Positions 13,628 through 22,818 of a stretch of DNA of 64,000 bases are shown here, in pieces. The notes under the pieces were generated by a model that made no database searches, was not told the origin of the DNA, and saw only the letters and a program-made list of their open reading frames with translations. This DNA is from CAYRGC01 sp964601225 (GTDB taxonomy: Bacteria; Patescibacteriota; Gracilibacteria; Peribacterales; Peribacteraceae), in assembly GCA_964601225.1 (NCBI GenBank), contig CAZRMM010000001.1, forward strand, positions 1 through 64,000, read 5' to 3'. Numbering within the stretch: position 1 is the stretch's first letter; every line of letters begins with the position of its first letter. The translations under genes and the position numbers were made by a program.

Positions 13628-14878
13628 GTGAAAGACGCCCTCTCGTCCCTCGGCCGCTGCGCCGCCGTCATCGGCGCCCAGTGGGGAGACGAGGGGAAGG
13701 GAAAGCTTATCGATATCCTCGCCGAGCGTTTCGACGTGATCGCCCGCGCCTGCGGCGGCGCCAACGCCGGACATACGATCGTCGTCAAAGGGAAGAAGCA
13801 CGTGTTCCGCCTGCTTCCGTCGGGCTCGCTCCACGAGGGCAAGCCCGTGATCCTCGGCGGCGGCATGGTGATCCATCTGGCGACACTCCTCGAGGAAATC
13901 CAATTGCTCGAGGACGCGGGGATCGAGATCCGCTCCCGGATCAAGATCGCGGGAAACGCCCACGTCGTCTTCGAGTTTCACAAAGCGGTCGACGGGGCGA
14001 TGGAGGAAGCGCGTACGAAGGCGCTCGGCAAGGGTATCGGCACCACCAAGCGCGGCATCGGCCCCGCGTACGCCGATAAAATGTTGCGCAGAGGATTGCG
14101 CATCGATGCACTCACGAAAGACATGGACGAAGTGAAGGCCTGGCTCGCATACCGAAAGAGCGACGTGAGCGAGTCCTTCGGCGTGGAGATCGACGTGGAA
14201 GCCGAACTCGCTGCGTTCGCAAAGGCCCAAGAAGCGCTCTCCGAGAACGTCATTGCCGACCTGCCCGCGTACATGGCCGACCTCTTGGACCGAAAGAAGA
14301 CGATCCTCGTGGAAGGTGCGCAAGCGACGCTTCTCGACATCGATCACGGCACGTATCCCTACGTCACGAGCAGCCAGACCACCGTCGCGGGGGCGCTCCA
14401 GGGCCTCGGCCTCCCGCCGAAAGCGCTCACGTCATGCATCGGCGTCGCGAAGGCATATTGCACCAGAGTCGGGGAGGGCGACTTCCCGACGGAGGTGGAG
14501 GGTGAGACCGGCGACCGTCTGCGCGCGCGGGGAGGGGAGTACGGCTCGGTCACCAAGCGCCCTCGACGCTGCGGATGGCTGCACGTGCCGGACCTCGTTC
14601 ATACGGCCCGCATCAACGGATTTGACTGCTGGAACGTCACGAAGCTCGACGTCCTCGACGAGGAAAAGGAGATCCCGGTCGGCATCGACGTGAATGCCGA
14701 CGGCACCGCTCGCTATGAAAGATTTGAGGGATGGAAAACCTCCACGCTCGGCATCACGGACTTCGCGAAACTGCCGAAGCAAGCTCAGAAGCTCCTGACC
14801 TTCGTGGAGAAGGAGACGGGGATCCCCGTGCGCTTCGTCGGCACGGGGCAGGGGAGGGAAGAGATTATTTTGCGCTAA
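13628..14878 (+). CDS. purA: Adenylosuccinate synthetase
   Basis: 416 aa, near the family's ~430. It makes adenylosuccinate from IMP, Asp and GTP. Visible are the GTP-binding QWGDEGKGK loop (about 16-24) with catalytic Asp, NAGHT (about 50), GTTKRGIGPAY (about 140), VEGAQATLLDIDHGTYPYVTSS (checked in two parts) and TKLDVLD (about 335). The GTG at 13628 is supported by TATTTT exactly 6 nt upstream; the same frame stays open far upstream through prmC but that part is not coding. Other purine genes are absent nearby, so it probably serves salvage. Confidence 0.97.
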   Translation: MKDALSSLGRCAAVIGAQWGDEGKGKLIDILAERFDVIARACGGANAGHTIVVKGKKHVFRLLPSGSLHEGKPVILGGGMVIHLATLLEEIQLLEDAGIEIRSRIKIAGNAHVVFEFHKAVDGAMEEARTKALGKGIGTTKRGIGPAYADKMLRRGLRIDALTKDMDEVKAWLAYRKSDVSESFGVEIDVEAELAAFAKAQEALSENVIADLPAYMADLLDRKKTILVEGAQATLLDIDHGTYPYVTSSQTTVAGALQGLGLPPKALTSCIGVAKAYCTRVGEGDFPTEVEGETGDRLRARGGEYGSVTKRPRRCGWLHVPDLVHTARINGFDCWNVTKLDVLDEEKEIPVGIDVNADGTARYERFEGWKTSTLGITDFAKLPKQAQKLLTFVEKETGIPVRFVGTGQGREEIILR

Positions 14879-15905
14879 TCGGCCTCTGGAGCCTTGCAAA
14901 GAATTCTATTAAAGACTTGAGGGGGCAAAAATTGCCCCGAACTGCACGAAGGAGATTTTCTTTTACACCAAACACTTGGGTAATTTTTTTTTGACCTACG
15001 GACGTGATCAAATCATCAAAAAATTGTATTCTGTCTTCCAGTGAGATTTTTCTAAAGAAAAATTCCGCCAGAGCATTTGCAGGATACTGCTTCAAATTTT
15101 TTTTCAGTGTGCCTGCTTGATACGAAGCAGCCACATCCTCCACAGACTTTCCATTCCCTAGGGAAGCTTTCATCAATTTTTTCACATGCCGAAGAAAGAG
15201 CGGCAAATTCTGCAACGCGACTGGGGGAATATTCAACGAAATCCGGCTTCCGAGCACAGCTGACCAATACTCTTTTTGATCTTCCCCCAAGTATTGATCT
15301 TTTGTCGCGGAAACCATCCCTTTCACGATTTTATATTTTTCTAATGAAGGCAATGGCTCTATCAAATTCTGCAGTTCGCGGGGGCTAAGCGACGTCACGA
15401 GCGCATGCAGCGTTTGCCGATCGCCGTCCCAGACAATGGGAGGAATAGCGGGAATTTCATGATGAAGCGCGTCCGCAACAGCGGAAACCACCTGACTCAT
15501 CAACTGATGAATGGCCCGCAGAAGCTGATTTTTGCGTATATCAGTCGCTGTGACGCCCTCGGAAACATTGAACATATTCGTACTCAGTTGCGAGAGAGGA
15601 ACGGGCTCCCCTTCATTATCAAACACCAACGAACCCTTGCTTACGACATCCTGAATAAACGCCACAATACCTGGTAGATTTCCTGTGAACTTTTCAGGAA
15701 TACCGTCATTCTTGGCCACGCTCCGCGCGGCAATCTCGATCACCTCGGAGTACTTCAGGACATTGCCTGTACGCTTATTGAAATCTTCTAGTAACTCAGA
15801 AAGCTGCAATGGTTTTTTTGACCCTCCACGCAATGCCCGAACGATCTCGGCTGGGGTGGAACACTGAAATGAACTTGGCACGCTGATCTGACCAGATGGC
15901 CTCAT
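14865..15905 (-). CDS. AT-rich hypothetical protein
   Basis: 346 aa, no family recognised. It is predicted all-helical, with no TM or signal peptide. Its GC content is visibly lower than the genes on both sides, with runs of T/A at third positions, which suggests acquired DNA or relaxed selection. The ATG at 15905 is chosen because TATCAT ends exactly 6 nt upstream; the reading frame stays open to 16142, but that extension would contain the promoter. The stop lies 14 bp inside the convergent purA end. Confidence 0.65.
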   Translation of the reverse strand: MRPSGQISVPSSFQCSTPAEIVRALRGGSKKPLQLSELLEDFNKRTGNVLKYSEVIEIAARSVAKNDGIPEKFTGNLPGIVAFIQDVVSKGSLVFDNEGEPVPLSQLSTNMFNVSEGVTATDIRKNQLLRAIHQLMSQVVSAVADALHHEIPAIPPIVWDGDRQTLHALVTSLSPRELQNLIEPLPSLEKYKIVKGMVSATKDQYLGEDQKEYWSAVLGSRISLNIPPVALQNLPLFLRHVKKLMKASLGNGKSVEDVAASYQAGTLKKNLKQYPANALAEFFFRKISLEDRIQFFDDLITSVGQKKITQVFGVKENLLRAVRGNFCPLKSLIEFFARLQRPISAK

Positions 15906-16138
15906 AAAAATATGATACCACTTATTGTATTTAATGCAAATTCTGTCCTTACTGCCATACACCTGTTGGGTCTTTGCATACTCTTTACTGAGCGTGTGCT
16001 CCATGGCCTCGAGGTCCTCACGGAAGACGAGGGCAGCTTCCGTCGTGGAATGTTCGCGCGATTCGTCGCCGCGCGCGCCGACGCAGAGAGGGGGAATCAT
16101 CTCGCCAAAGAGGCTACAGGTACTCTGTTCTTTCCTTG

Positions 16139-16420
16139 TCAATTCAGAGCCGGCTGCAGGACATCGTTGGCGAAGGGATTTCCCAGTTCGGCCAAAAGGA
16201 TCAGGACTTCATTGGATAACTCTCTGAGTTGATCGACATGGCGTTTCCAAGCTGCAGGATTCGCCTGTCGTCGATCGTTGAGGATTTCTCGCAAAGCAAC
16301 CCGGCAGTATTCGTTTCGACAGCGAACCGCGGCGGTCAGCAGTTCGGGTATCGAGCATCCCTCGTATTCCTGACGAAACGCGAGGACTTGAAGAGAGGAA
16401 ATACTCGACAGAGGCGGCAT
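16139..16420 (-). CDS. Small hypothetical protein
   Basis: 93 aa, helical, with CRNEYCRVALREILNDRR (two Cys in the middle) and a C-terminal leucine-rich segment. No family recognised. TACGCT lies exactly 6 nt before the ATG. Upstream of the AT-rich gene on the same strand; possibly expressed with it. Confidence 0.55.
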   Translation of the reverse strand: MPPLSSISSLQVLAFRQEYEGCSIPELLTAAVRCRNEYCRVALREILNDRRQANPAAWKRHVDQLRELSNEVLILLAELGNPFANDVLQPALN

Positions 16421-16609
16421 GGGTTCAGCGTACGAAATGCGGGGGAGCGGTCACGAAAAACACGGCCGAGATCTCCGAGAGGGCTTTCCTTTCTGACGAA
16501 ATCGCCGCCGGAGAACGAACATCGCGATACCGTCGCTTCCCCATGCGTATTTGACATCAGGAGGCTCGCAAAAATTGACGAGGCTGCGACCTGCGGGAAA
16601 ATGCGCGAC

Positions 16610-17038
16610 ATGGAACCCTTCCGAGCCTTCACTCTCCTGGAAACGATGGCAAATCCCGATGCCAACCTGCTGATCATGAATCAGGCCGAGGCATGGAAGC
16701 AAATCCTGAAAAGTAAGACAGGCGGGTTCCTTCGGAACGAAGAACGCCAATGGAACCCGCCATCGATGCCCACGAAGCCCGGCACCGATTTTCATCAACT
16801 GTTCGTAGATCACCTTTCGCCGGAAGTGGAATTGGCCATCGGCCAGTTGATCATCGCTGCTCCGTCGCGCATGCATCTTCTCTTCTCGACGAACATTCTT
16901 CCGAAGAAAAAGCGCGAAATCCTCGGAGTCGTTTCCGCCTCTCTGCCCTTTCGCCTCATCGAGGTGACGAAGAACGACAATCCGGAAATTCTCTTCCCCA
17001 AAATCGCCGACGAGGTTCTCGAATCTCTCTGCAATTAG
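16610..17038 (+). CDS. Hypothetical cytoplasmic protein
   Basis: 142 aa, starting MEPFRAFTLLETMANPDANLL. Regular hydrophobic spacing, for example in LAIGQLIIAAPSRMHLLFSTN, supports a folded protein, but no family is recognised. The start is chosen from a TTGACG (16575-16580), 16-nt spacer, GAAAAT (16597-16602) promoter, 7 nt before the ATG; an ATG 9 nt earlier is possible. It overlaps the end of the convergent nadK by 4 bp. Confidence 0.5.
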   Translation: MEPFRAFTLLETMANPDANLLIMNQAEAWKQILKSKTGGFLRNEERQWNPPSMPTKPGTDFHQLFVDHLSPEVELAIGQLIIAAPSRMHLLFSTNILPKKKREILGVVSASLPFRLIEVTKNDNPEILFPKIADEVLESLCN

Positions 17039-17931
17039 TCCCCCGGTCGCTCGCCCCATTTGAGCTTCTGGCGGAGCGTGCCGTAGAAGGTTTCGCGGCT
17101 GCGGCGCAGGAAGCGCACGCGTTCGGGACGCACCGAAGCGATGACGACGTCGTTGCGCTCGAGCGCCACGTATGTCTGGCCGTCGAGCGTCAGGCTCACC
17201 TGCGCTGCACCGAACTTGCCGCCCTTCTTGTTGAGCACCTCCACCTGCACGCGGTGCGTGCCGGGAATCACGATCGGCTTCTGGTTGAACGTGTGGGAGT
17301 TGATGGGCGTGAGGATGCTCGCCGCGATCTCGGGGTGCACGATGGGGCCGCCGGCTGCGAGCGTGTAGGCGGTGGAGCCGGTCGGGGTGGAGATGATGAG
17401 CCCGTCGGCACGGAAGACTGTGAGCTCCTCGCCGTTGATACTCGTCTTGAGGTCGATGAGGCGCGCGATGCTGCCCTGGGCGATCACGGCCTCGTTGAGC
17501 ACGAAACCGTCATGGAGAATCCTGTCGCCGCGCTTCGCGGTCACGGAGAGCGCCGAGCGCTCCTCGATGACGCCTTCGCCTGCAAGGAACTTGGGAAGGA
17601 GCACCTCCGCTTCCTCCACGTTCATTTCCGCCATGAACCCCACGGTGCCGCGGTTCACGGAGAGGATCGGCACGGAGAAGCAGTCGAGCTCGCGCACGGC
17701 CCTGAGAATCGTGCCGTCGCCGCCGATGACGACGAGGAGGTCTACGTCGCTCGCACGGCGGAACGTCTTCATCTCCGGATGCGTCGCAAAGCAATCGGCA
17801 CGGCGTTCGTCCACGGAAACCTGCGCTCCGGACGACGCGAGCATCGTGAGGATCGTCGCCGCGACCTCGTCGCGGTGGTGCAGGTCGCTCTTCACCGTGA
17901 TCCCGATGCGCTTGTAGGCGAGGTGTGCCAT
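17035..17931 (-). CDS. nadK: NAD kinase
   Basis: 298 aa. It phosphorylates NAD to NADP using ATP or polyphosphate. The GGDGT motif (about 70-74) is in VVIGGDGTILRAVR, the NE pair in DGFVLNEAVI (about 145), and the conserved TPTGSTAYTLAAGGP (about 185-199) is present. No signal peptide. It is a single gene between a convergent hypothetical and a glycosyltransferase. TAGACT lies 11 nt upstream of the ATG. Confidence 0.96.
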   Translation of the reverse strand: MAHLAYKRIGITVKSDLHHRDEVAATILTMLASSGAQVSVDERRADCFATHPEMKTFRRASDVDLLVVIGGDGTILRAVRELDCFSVPILSVNRGTVGFMAEMNVEEAEVLLPKFLAGEGVIEERSALSVTAKRGDRILHDGFVLNEAVIAQGSIARLIDLKTSINGEELTVFRADGLIISTPTGSTAYTLAAGGPIVHPEIAASILTPINSHTFNQKPIVIPGTHRVQVEVLNKKGGKFGAAQVSLTLDGQTYVALERNDVVIASVRPERVRFLRRSRETFYGTLRQKLKWGERPGD

Positions 17932-18011
17932 ACGACGACGTCAGTCTACCCGCTGCGACGACGTCATCCGAGTAAATGAAGGCATGTCATGATGAGCCTG
18001 GCGAACCATGA

Positions 18012-19055
18012 TCACATTTTTTGTACAACTTCGAGAAAGAGGCCGACCGTCCGCTTCCAGGAAAACATGGCCGCCTGCTGCGGTCCGCGACGCCGAAGCT
18101 CCTGAACGTACGTCGCATCAGTCAGAAGCCGCTCGAGTCCCGCGGCAACCGACGTACTGCTTTCCGGATCCACCGTCATCGCTGCATCACCCGACACTTC
18201 GGCAAGACTTCCTCGATCACTCGTGAGAACGGGGATACCACGCTGAAGCGCATCGAGGATCTGCAGACCGAAACCTTCGTAGAGAGAGGGGAGCGCGAAG
18301 ACCGAGCAGGTGCCGAGCAGCGCCTCATACTCGTCATCGTCAACGTAATCCTTCCAGCAGGCACCGGGCGTCGACCGGGCGCGAGCGACGATGTCTTCGT
18401 CTTTCCATCCTCGCGCTCCAACAAGCGCCAGCTTGTAGCATTTCCTCAACCGTTCCGGGAGCAGCGAGTACGCCTCCAGGAGACGCCCCTGATTTTTCCG
18501 CGGAGACAGGGTTCCCACGCAGAGAATCGTCCGGCCGTCCGGCCGGTTGGGAGTCGGGGAATCATGCATCGGCCCCGCGTAGATCGGATGAACACGGTCG
18601 GCAGAGAGCGCCGGGTACCGCACGAGAAGATCTCGCTTCGTCGATTCGCTGACCACGAAAACATTCGTCGCCGTCCGCACTGCGCGTCCGAGAGTCAGTC
18701 GTTCGATCAGGGTCGCCTTACGATCGTGAGGTTCTCCGCGAAAAGCGATGAGATCATGGACGACAGGGGCGCAGGGGAAACGCCCTCCGAGAAGAAAAGG
18801 CACGAGATAGCTCGTAGGACTGACGTACAAATCGCCGGGACGTTTATGAAGCAGCCAGCGAGTCACGGCACGGTGCCAGGCAAACCCGCGCCCCTCGATG
18901 ACAGCCGTTGGAACATCGGCATCCGCGGGAACATCGCTGACCCCGAGAACATCGACGCCGTGCTTCGCCAGTTCTCGGAGGAACCCCCGTGTCCAGCGTC
19001 CTTTGCCGGTGATCCGAGGACGAAACGCCTCACGAATGTCGATCACGACTCTCAC
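18012..19055 (-). CDS. GT4-family glycosyltransferase
   Basis: 347 aa, GT-B fold. VVHDLIAFRG (about 98), a donor-lobe entry LCVGTLSPRKNQGRLLEAY (about 178) and SLYEGFGLQILDALQRG (about 257-273, EX7-type signature with E at the first position) mark it as GT4. It is distantly similar in layout to the enzyme at 11.7-12.8 kb. It starts at GTG 19055, with CAGAAT exactly 6 nt upstream. It probably adds mannose or a related sugar to a surface glycan; the acceptor is unknown. Confidence 0.92.
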   Translation of the reverse strand: MRVVIDIREAFRPRITGKGRWTRGFLRELAKHGVDVLGVSDVPADADVPTAVIEGRGFAWHRAVTRWLLHKRPGDLYVSPTSYLVPFLLGGRFPCAPVVHDLIAFRGEPHDRKATLIERLTLGRAVRTATNVFVVSESTKRDLLVRYPALSADRVHPIYAGPMHDSPTPNRPDGRTILCVGTLSPRKNQGRLLEAYSLLPERLRKCYKLALVGARGWKDEDIVARARSTPGACWKDYVDDDEYEALLGTCSVFALPSLYEGFGLQILDALQRGIPVLTSDRGSLAEVSGDAAMTVDPESSTSVAAGLERLLTDATYVQELRRRGPQQAAMFSWKRTVGLFLEVVQKM

Positions 19056-19125
19056 GGAGTAATTCTGACGGAGAGATCGCGAAGAATGAAGTCCCGCTGT
19101 CCCTCCCGTGTGCTATGATCACGAG

Positions 19126-19707
19126 GTGACGAACCGTCTCATCAAAACCGTGCTCTCGATCGAGCTGGAGGAACGCATCCTTACGGCCGGCTCCTTTCTT
19201 GCCATTCTCGGCCTTTTTTTTCCGTGGATCAGCGGTGACTGGCCGGGAGGAGAAAGCGTTTCGTACCGTGGACTTGGGTTTTTCACGTCCTTCTTGGGCG
19301 TAGCGATCCTCCTGTTCCACATCGCACTGCTTCTCATCGGGCTCCTGCCTCTTCTCACCGGAAAACCCTTGGTGAAGAAACGCTACAGGGAATTCACTCG
19401 CTTGTGCCTCACCGCGCAGGCAACGATTTTCGTCCTCGCCTGCCTCTCGGTTCTTACCAAAGTGACGCTGGAATTTACGCGCATGGAGGTACGATACGGC
19501 GTGTATGTCTGCCTCGTGGGATGCCTGATTTCTCTGTTTGAAGCGATCGTCCGCTATGTGGAACAACGCAAGGCGCGGGCCCAGGAAATGTTCCACCATC
19601 CGGAGGATGCCGAGCGTCCCCCGGAGAAAGAAACGTTCGCTCCGGCCCCGCCGCCGCCTCCGCCACCGCCCGCCCCCGCTCCCGAGGAGCACCGACTCTA
19701 CCCATGA
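19126..19707 (+). CDS. Four-TM membrane protein with proline-rich tail
   Basis: 193 aa. Four hydrophobic segments lie at about 16-36, 50-78, 95-113 and 125-145, followed by a cytoplasmic tail ending in a run of prolines and alanines (about 172-186). No family recognised. The GTG at 19126 is chosen because TATGAT (19114-19119), with an extended TGC in front, ends exactly 6 nt upstream. An ATGA overlap couples it to the next small gene. Confidence 0.65.
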   Translation: MTNRLIKTVLSIELEERILTAGSFLAILGLFFPWISGDWPGGESVSYRGLGFFTSFLGVAILLFHIALLLIGLLPLLTGKPLVKKRYREFTRLCLTAQATIFVLACLSVLTKVTLEFTRMEVRYGVYVCLVGCLISLFEAIVRYVEQRKARAQEMFHHPEDAERPPEKETFAPAPPPPPPPPAPAPEEHRLYP

Positions 19708-20060
19708 CCGATTCTGACGCCATCCTTCCGGCACCTGAACCTCAAGCGGAAAAACCCGCTGATCAGCCGTACGCCGATGACGATCTCGTCTATGTGGACC
19801 CCGAAACCAACGTTGTCGTCGGACGAGTGGAGTGGAGCCGCACGGGAAATCCAAAATCACTCCCGATCCAGCGGAACCAAAACGGAGATGAGGAAAAGGA
19901 AACGAGTCGGCGCGGCCGCTTTCGAAAGGTTTATCCTTGGGGAACGTACCGTGCGATGAAGAACGTGTTCAAGGTGGCCGGAAAGCAGAAGCGCAAAGAC
20001 CCGAATCATACCCTCGACGAAGTTCTTCCTCGGGCACTTACGGAGGCTTTTTGGGATTAA
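19704..20060 (+). CDS. Small hydrophilic hypothetical protein
   Basis: 118 aa, acidic at the N-terminus and basic in the second half (RRGRFRKVYPWGTYRAMK). It overlaps the preceding membrane protein gene by 4 bp (ATGA), so it is translationally coupled and may act with it. No recognised domain. Confidence 0.6.
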   Translation: MTDSDAILPAPEPQAEKPADQPYADDDLVYVDPETNVVVGRVEWSRTGNPKSLPIQRNQNGDEEKETSRRGRFRKVYPWGTYRAMKNVFKVAGKQKRKDPNHTLDEVLPRALTEAFWD

Positions 20061-20138
20061 CGCCGTTCACCGTGCGATTGTGGAAACCCGTCCGGCTTCC
20101 CTTGACCGTGCGCGTACTCGACGCGACCATGACCCCCT

Positions 20139-22772
20139 ATGCCTCTCCACATGGAAAATTCTTCTGCTGGGTTTGAAAATGCCGAAAGACAAATCCCAGG
20201 AATTGCTCCGGTAAGCACAGAAGTGGTTCATGCGAAAGCCTCAGCCCTGCTATCGGCGGGTCTTCCCACCGGGAACGAAGTCTTCACGCATCCGATTTGC
20301 GCTCCGTGGAATCTGGAAAGACAACTTAGTAAAGATGCCAATCCCTACGCAATTTTCCTGGCAACCCTGCCCGCCGAACAGCGCAAAGACGTACGGAAGT
20401 TCGTCGCTCAGCATCAAAAGGAGGATACGTCCTCGTTTTTGGAGAAATTTCAGGAATTTTGCGAGAATTCTCACATTTTCTTGCCGCTCTACAGAGGCCT
20501 GGTGCAGTCCGTCGCCGCGGGAGCTCTCAGCAGCGGCGACATGGAAAACGGCCCCGAGGGCGGAGACGGGAATGATATGCCTACGGCCGCGGGGGAAATA
20601 CTCCTGCGAAAACTGCGCGGCAACCTGAGTACCCTCGCCGCGATCAATATCGCAGAAATTCTTGCGCCATTTGTTTCGAGCGACGGGTCCGTCGTCGTCA
20701 TCGAACCAACGGCGTTGTCTCTCCCGAAGACTCTTCTGAAAAAACAATGGCCGGCCGTGCAGACGTTCACGGAATCGAGTCGATTGCCTCGGAGTGAAGA
20801 CAGTCCCGGTCATACGATCACCAAAGGAGTGCCGGACAAAAAGACGCGAATGAATGCCCATTCGGCAATCGTTCTCGATTGCATCACCACCCGGCTAACC
20901 GACGTCAAAGAAAGAGAAATGTTGGAATGGGCCCTCGCGTGCCTGGACAAGAAAGGAGTGTTTATTACCGTGCAGTCCGGCGAGGCTTCGGCGCAAAGCC
21001 TGGGAGGTATCGGGACGGCAGATATTCCATCGTCGCTTACAAGCGACTCCCGCAGGATGCTCCATGCCGCGCGTACTCAGTCGGCCGTGTGCACTCCGGT
21101 ACTGACACTGGCGCCCACCAGGGAAACACTTCCGATGCTCACGTGCCTACTGCGACAGACAATGCCCGTCGAGCAGCGTGACAACATGCCCCTTTACGAG
21201 CTTGAAAGGCGCCTGCACAACAAAGCGTCATGCGAATTTCCCGTAAGAATTGAAGTGTTCTATTTCGAAGAAAGTCGTTTCCCCATTCTGCGGAAAAAAG
21301 CACACCACGCCCCCAGAGCGAACTCCCCGATGAAAACAAACGACAGCCCGCAGAGCACAATGCCGGTGCCGAAAGATCGAAGCGCGCGTTCCTTGCTCCC
21401 CTTTGTCTCCCATACGATTCAGGTTCTCAACGGCATGATTGATCGAGACAACATACGTCGGATGGGAAATGCGCAGAGAGAGGCAGGCGGGATTCTCTCT
21501 GATCACGAGATCGTGTTCCTCGCGGAACATTCCACCGAGTTACAAAAAGCGGCGGAGGGACCCGACGCAGGCAATGAATTTTCTCTCCTCGCAAATTTGC
21601 GCCAAAGAGAATTTTCACCAAATGACGACGAAAACGACGACGCGGATGATGATGTTGATGATAAGGACGAGGAAGATAACTCGCACCATCGGAACAATAT
21701 CCTTGGGACACTGGCAGAGGAGCGCGCACCTGAGAGAAGGCGGCCTCCCGCACCAAAAGCGCAGCGAACGCCTTCCTCTGCGGAACCGCTTCCCGAGGGC
21801 GCAAATCAATTGCTGCAAAATATCCTCCGGGAACTTCCCGATATCAATTTGAAGAGACGAACGTTTACGGAACGCCAACGCATCGCCATCGTAGCCGCCC
21901 TCCGGCTTGCAAAGGAAAAAGCGTCGCTGCGCAAGGAGTATAACCTCCCCCAGGGGCTAACCCACTCCTGGGAGAAGAACTATGCCGATCGAACAATCAA
22001 CGATCTGCTCACGCTCCTGGAAACCGAAGCATCTGTTCCGGCAGAACCTTCGAAAGAAGATTCCGACGAGACAGCCGATGTCACGGAGGAAACTCCTCTT
22101 GCGAGCGAAGTGAAGGAAAACGGTTCCACAGATGTCGTCTCGATCCAGACGGAATTGCGCTTGCTCGCCGCGGGCATCCTCACGGAACCGCTTCCCCCCA
22201 GAAAAAAAGCATCCGTACAGCAGAAACTGGCCGCGGTAGTCCTCACCGAGAATCTCTCGGAAAAGGAGTTGCCAACGTTCTCCGGAAGATACAACATCGC
22301 GAGATCGAACATCGTTCGATGGAAGCGGGATTTCGCCGGCATGAGTCCGGAAGAAATGAAATGCTTGCTTACCGTCTCTTCTTCAACGAAAAACACGACC
22401 GAAAACCTCCCCGTCGCGGCAGCGGGAGAAGATCCGGATGCAAGCGCCGCATCCACCGAAACATCGTTCGTCCCGGAAGGGGAGAATGTCATCGGCGGCG
22501 TGCATGACATCAGCGAAACAATCCGTCAGCTGGCGACATCGATCCTCACCGGAAAACTCCCGAGGAAAAAACACGCATCCGTCGCCCAGAAAATCGCCGT
22601 TCTGGCCCTGACGGAGGAGCTCTCACCCAAGGATCGTCTTTCCTTCCTCTTGTCGCACGATGTGGCGGAACAAAATTGGCGCAATTGGAGCGCCAAATTT
22701 ACCGACATGTCTCCCGAGGATCGGCTCCAGATTTTGCAGACCGCAGCCCCGCACAGCGAAGCCACGGACTGA
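20139..22772 (+). CDS. 877-aa protein: Rossmann-like N-terminal half, acidic linker, three HTH-like repeats
   Basis: The N-terminal ~370 residues contain segments reminiscent of a class I methyltransferase fold (SSDGSVVVIEPTALSL near 190 and a C-terminal strand near 350), but no clear GxGxG loop, so this is only a guess. A strongly acidic stretch (about 494-513) follows. The C-terminal third has three ~70-residue repeats at about 558-628, 671-745 and 794-867. Each has the shape R/K-rich start, Q-(R/K)-(I/L)-A helix, short turn, then W-x-x-x-(Y/F), for example RWKRDF. The shape recalls the HTH of IS3-type transposase OrfA proteins. The repeats suggest DNA binding at tandem sites. Function unknown. 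Confidence 0.7.
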   Translation: MPLHMENSSAGFENAERQIPGIAPVSTEVVHAKASALLSAGLPTGNEVFTHPICAPWNLERQLSKDANPYAIFLATLPAEQRKDVRKFVAQHQKEDTSSFLEKFQEFCENSHIFLPLYRGLVQSVAAGALSSGDMENGPEGGDGNDMPTAAGEILLRKLRGNLSTLAAINIAEILAPFVSSDGSVVVIEPTALSLPKTLLKKQWPAVQTFTESSRLPRSEDSPGHTITKGVPDKKTRMNAHSAIVLDCITTRLTDVKEREMLEWALACLDKKGVFITVQSGEASAQSLGGIGTADIPSSLTSDSRRMLHAARTQSAVCTPVLTLAPTRETLPMLTCLLRQTMPVEQRDNMPLYELERRLHNKASCEFPVRIEVFYFEESRFPILRKKAHHAPRANSPMKTNDSPQSTMPVPKDRSARSLLPFVSHTIQVLNGMIDRDNIRRMGNAQREAGGILSDHEIVFLAEHSTELQKAAEGPDAGNEFSLLANLRQREFSPNDDENDDADDDVDDKDEEDNSHHRNNILGTLAEERAPERRRPPAPKAQRTPSSAEPLPEGANQLLQNILRELPDINLKRRTFTERQRIAIVAALRLAKEKASLRKEYNLPQGLTHSWEKNYADRTINDLLTLLETEASVPAEPSKEDSDETADVTEETPLASEVKENGSTDVVSIQTELRLLAAGILTEPLPPRKKASVQQKLAAVVLTENLSEKELPTFSGRYNIARSNIVRWKRDFAGMSPEEMKCLLTVSSSTKNTTENLPVAAAGEDPDASAASTETSFVPEGENVIGGVHDISETIRQLATSILTGKLPRKKHASVAQKIAVLALTEELSPKDRLSFLLSHDVAEQNWRNWSAKFTDMSPEDRLQILQTAAPHSEATD

Positions 22773-22818
22773 TGTCCGCCGGAGTTGCGAAAAGTCGATT
22801 CAATCGTACAATTTATTT

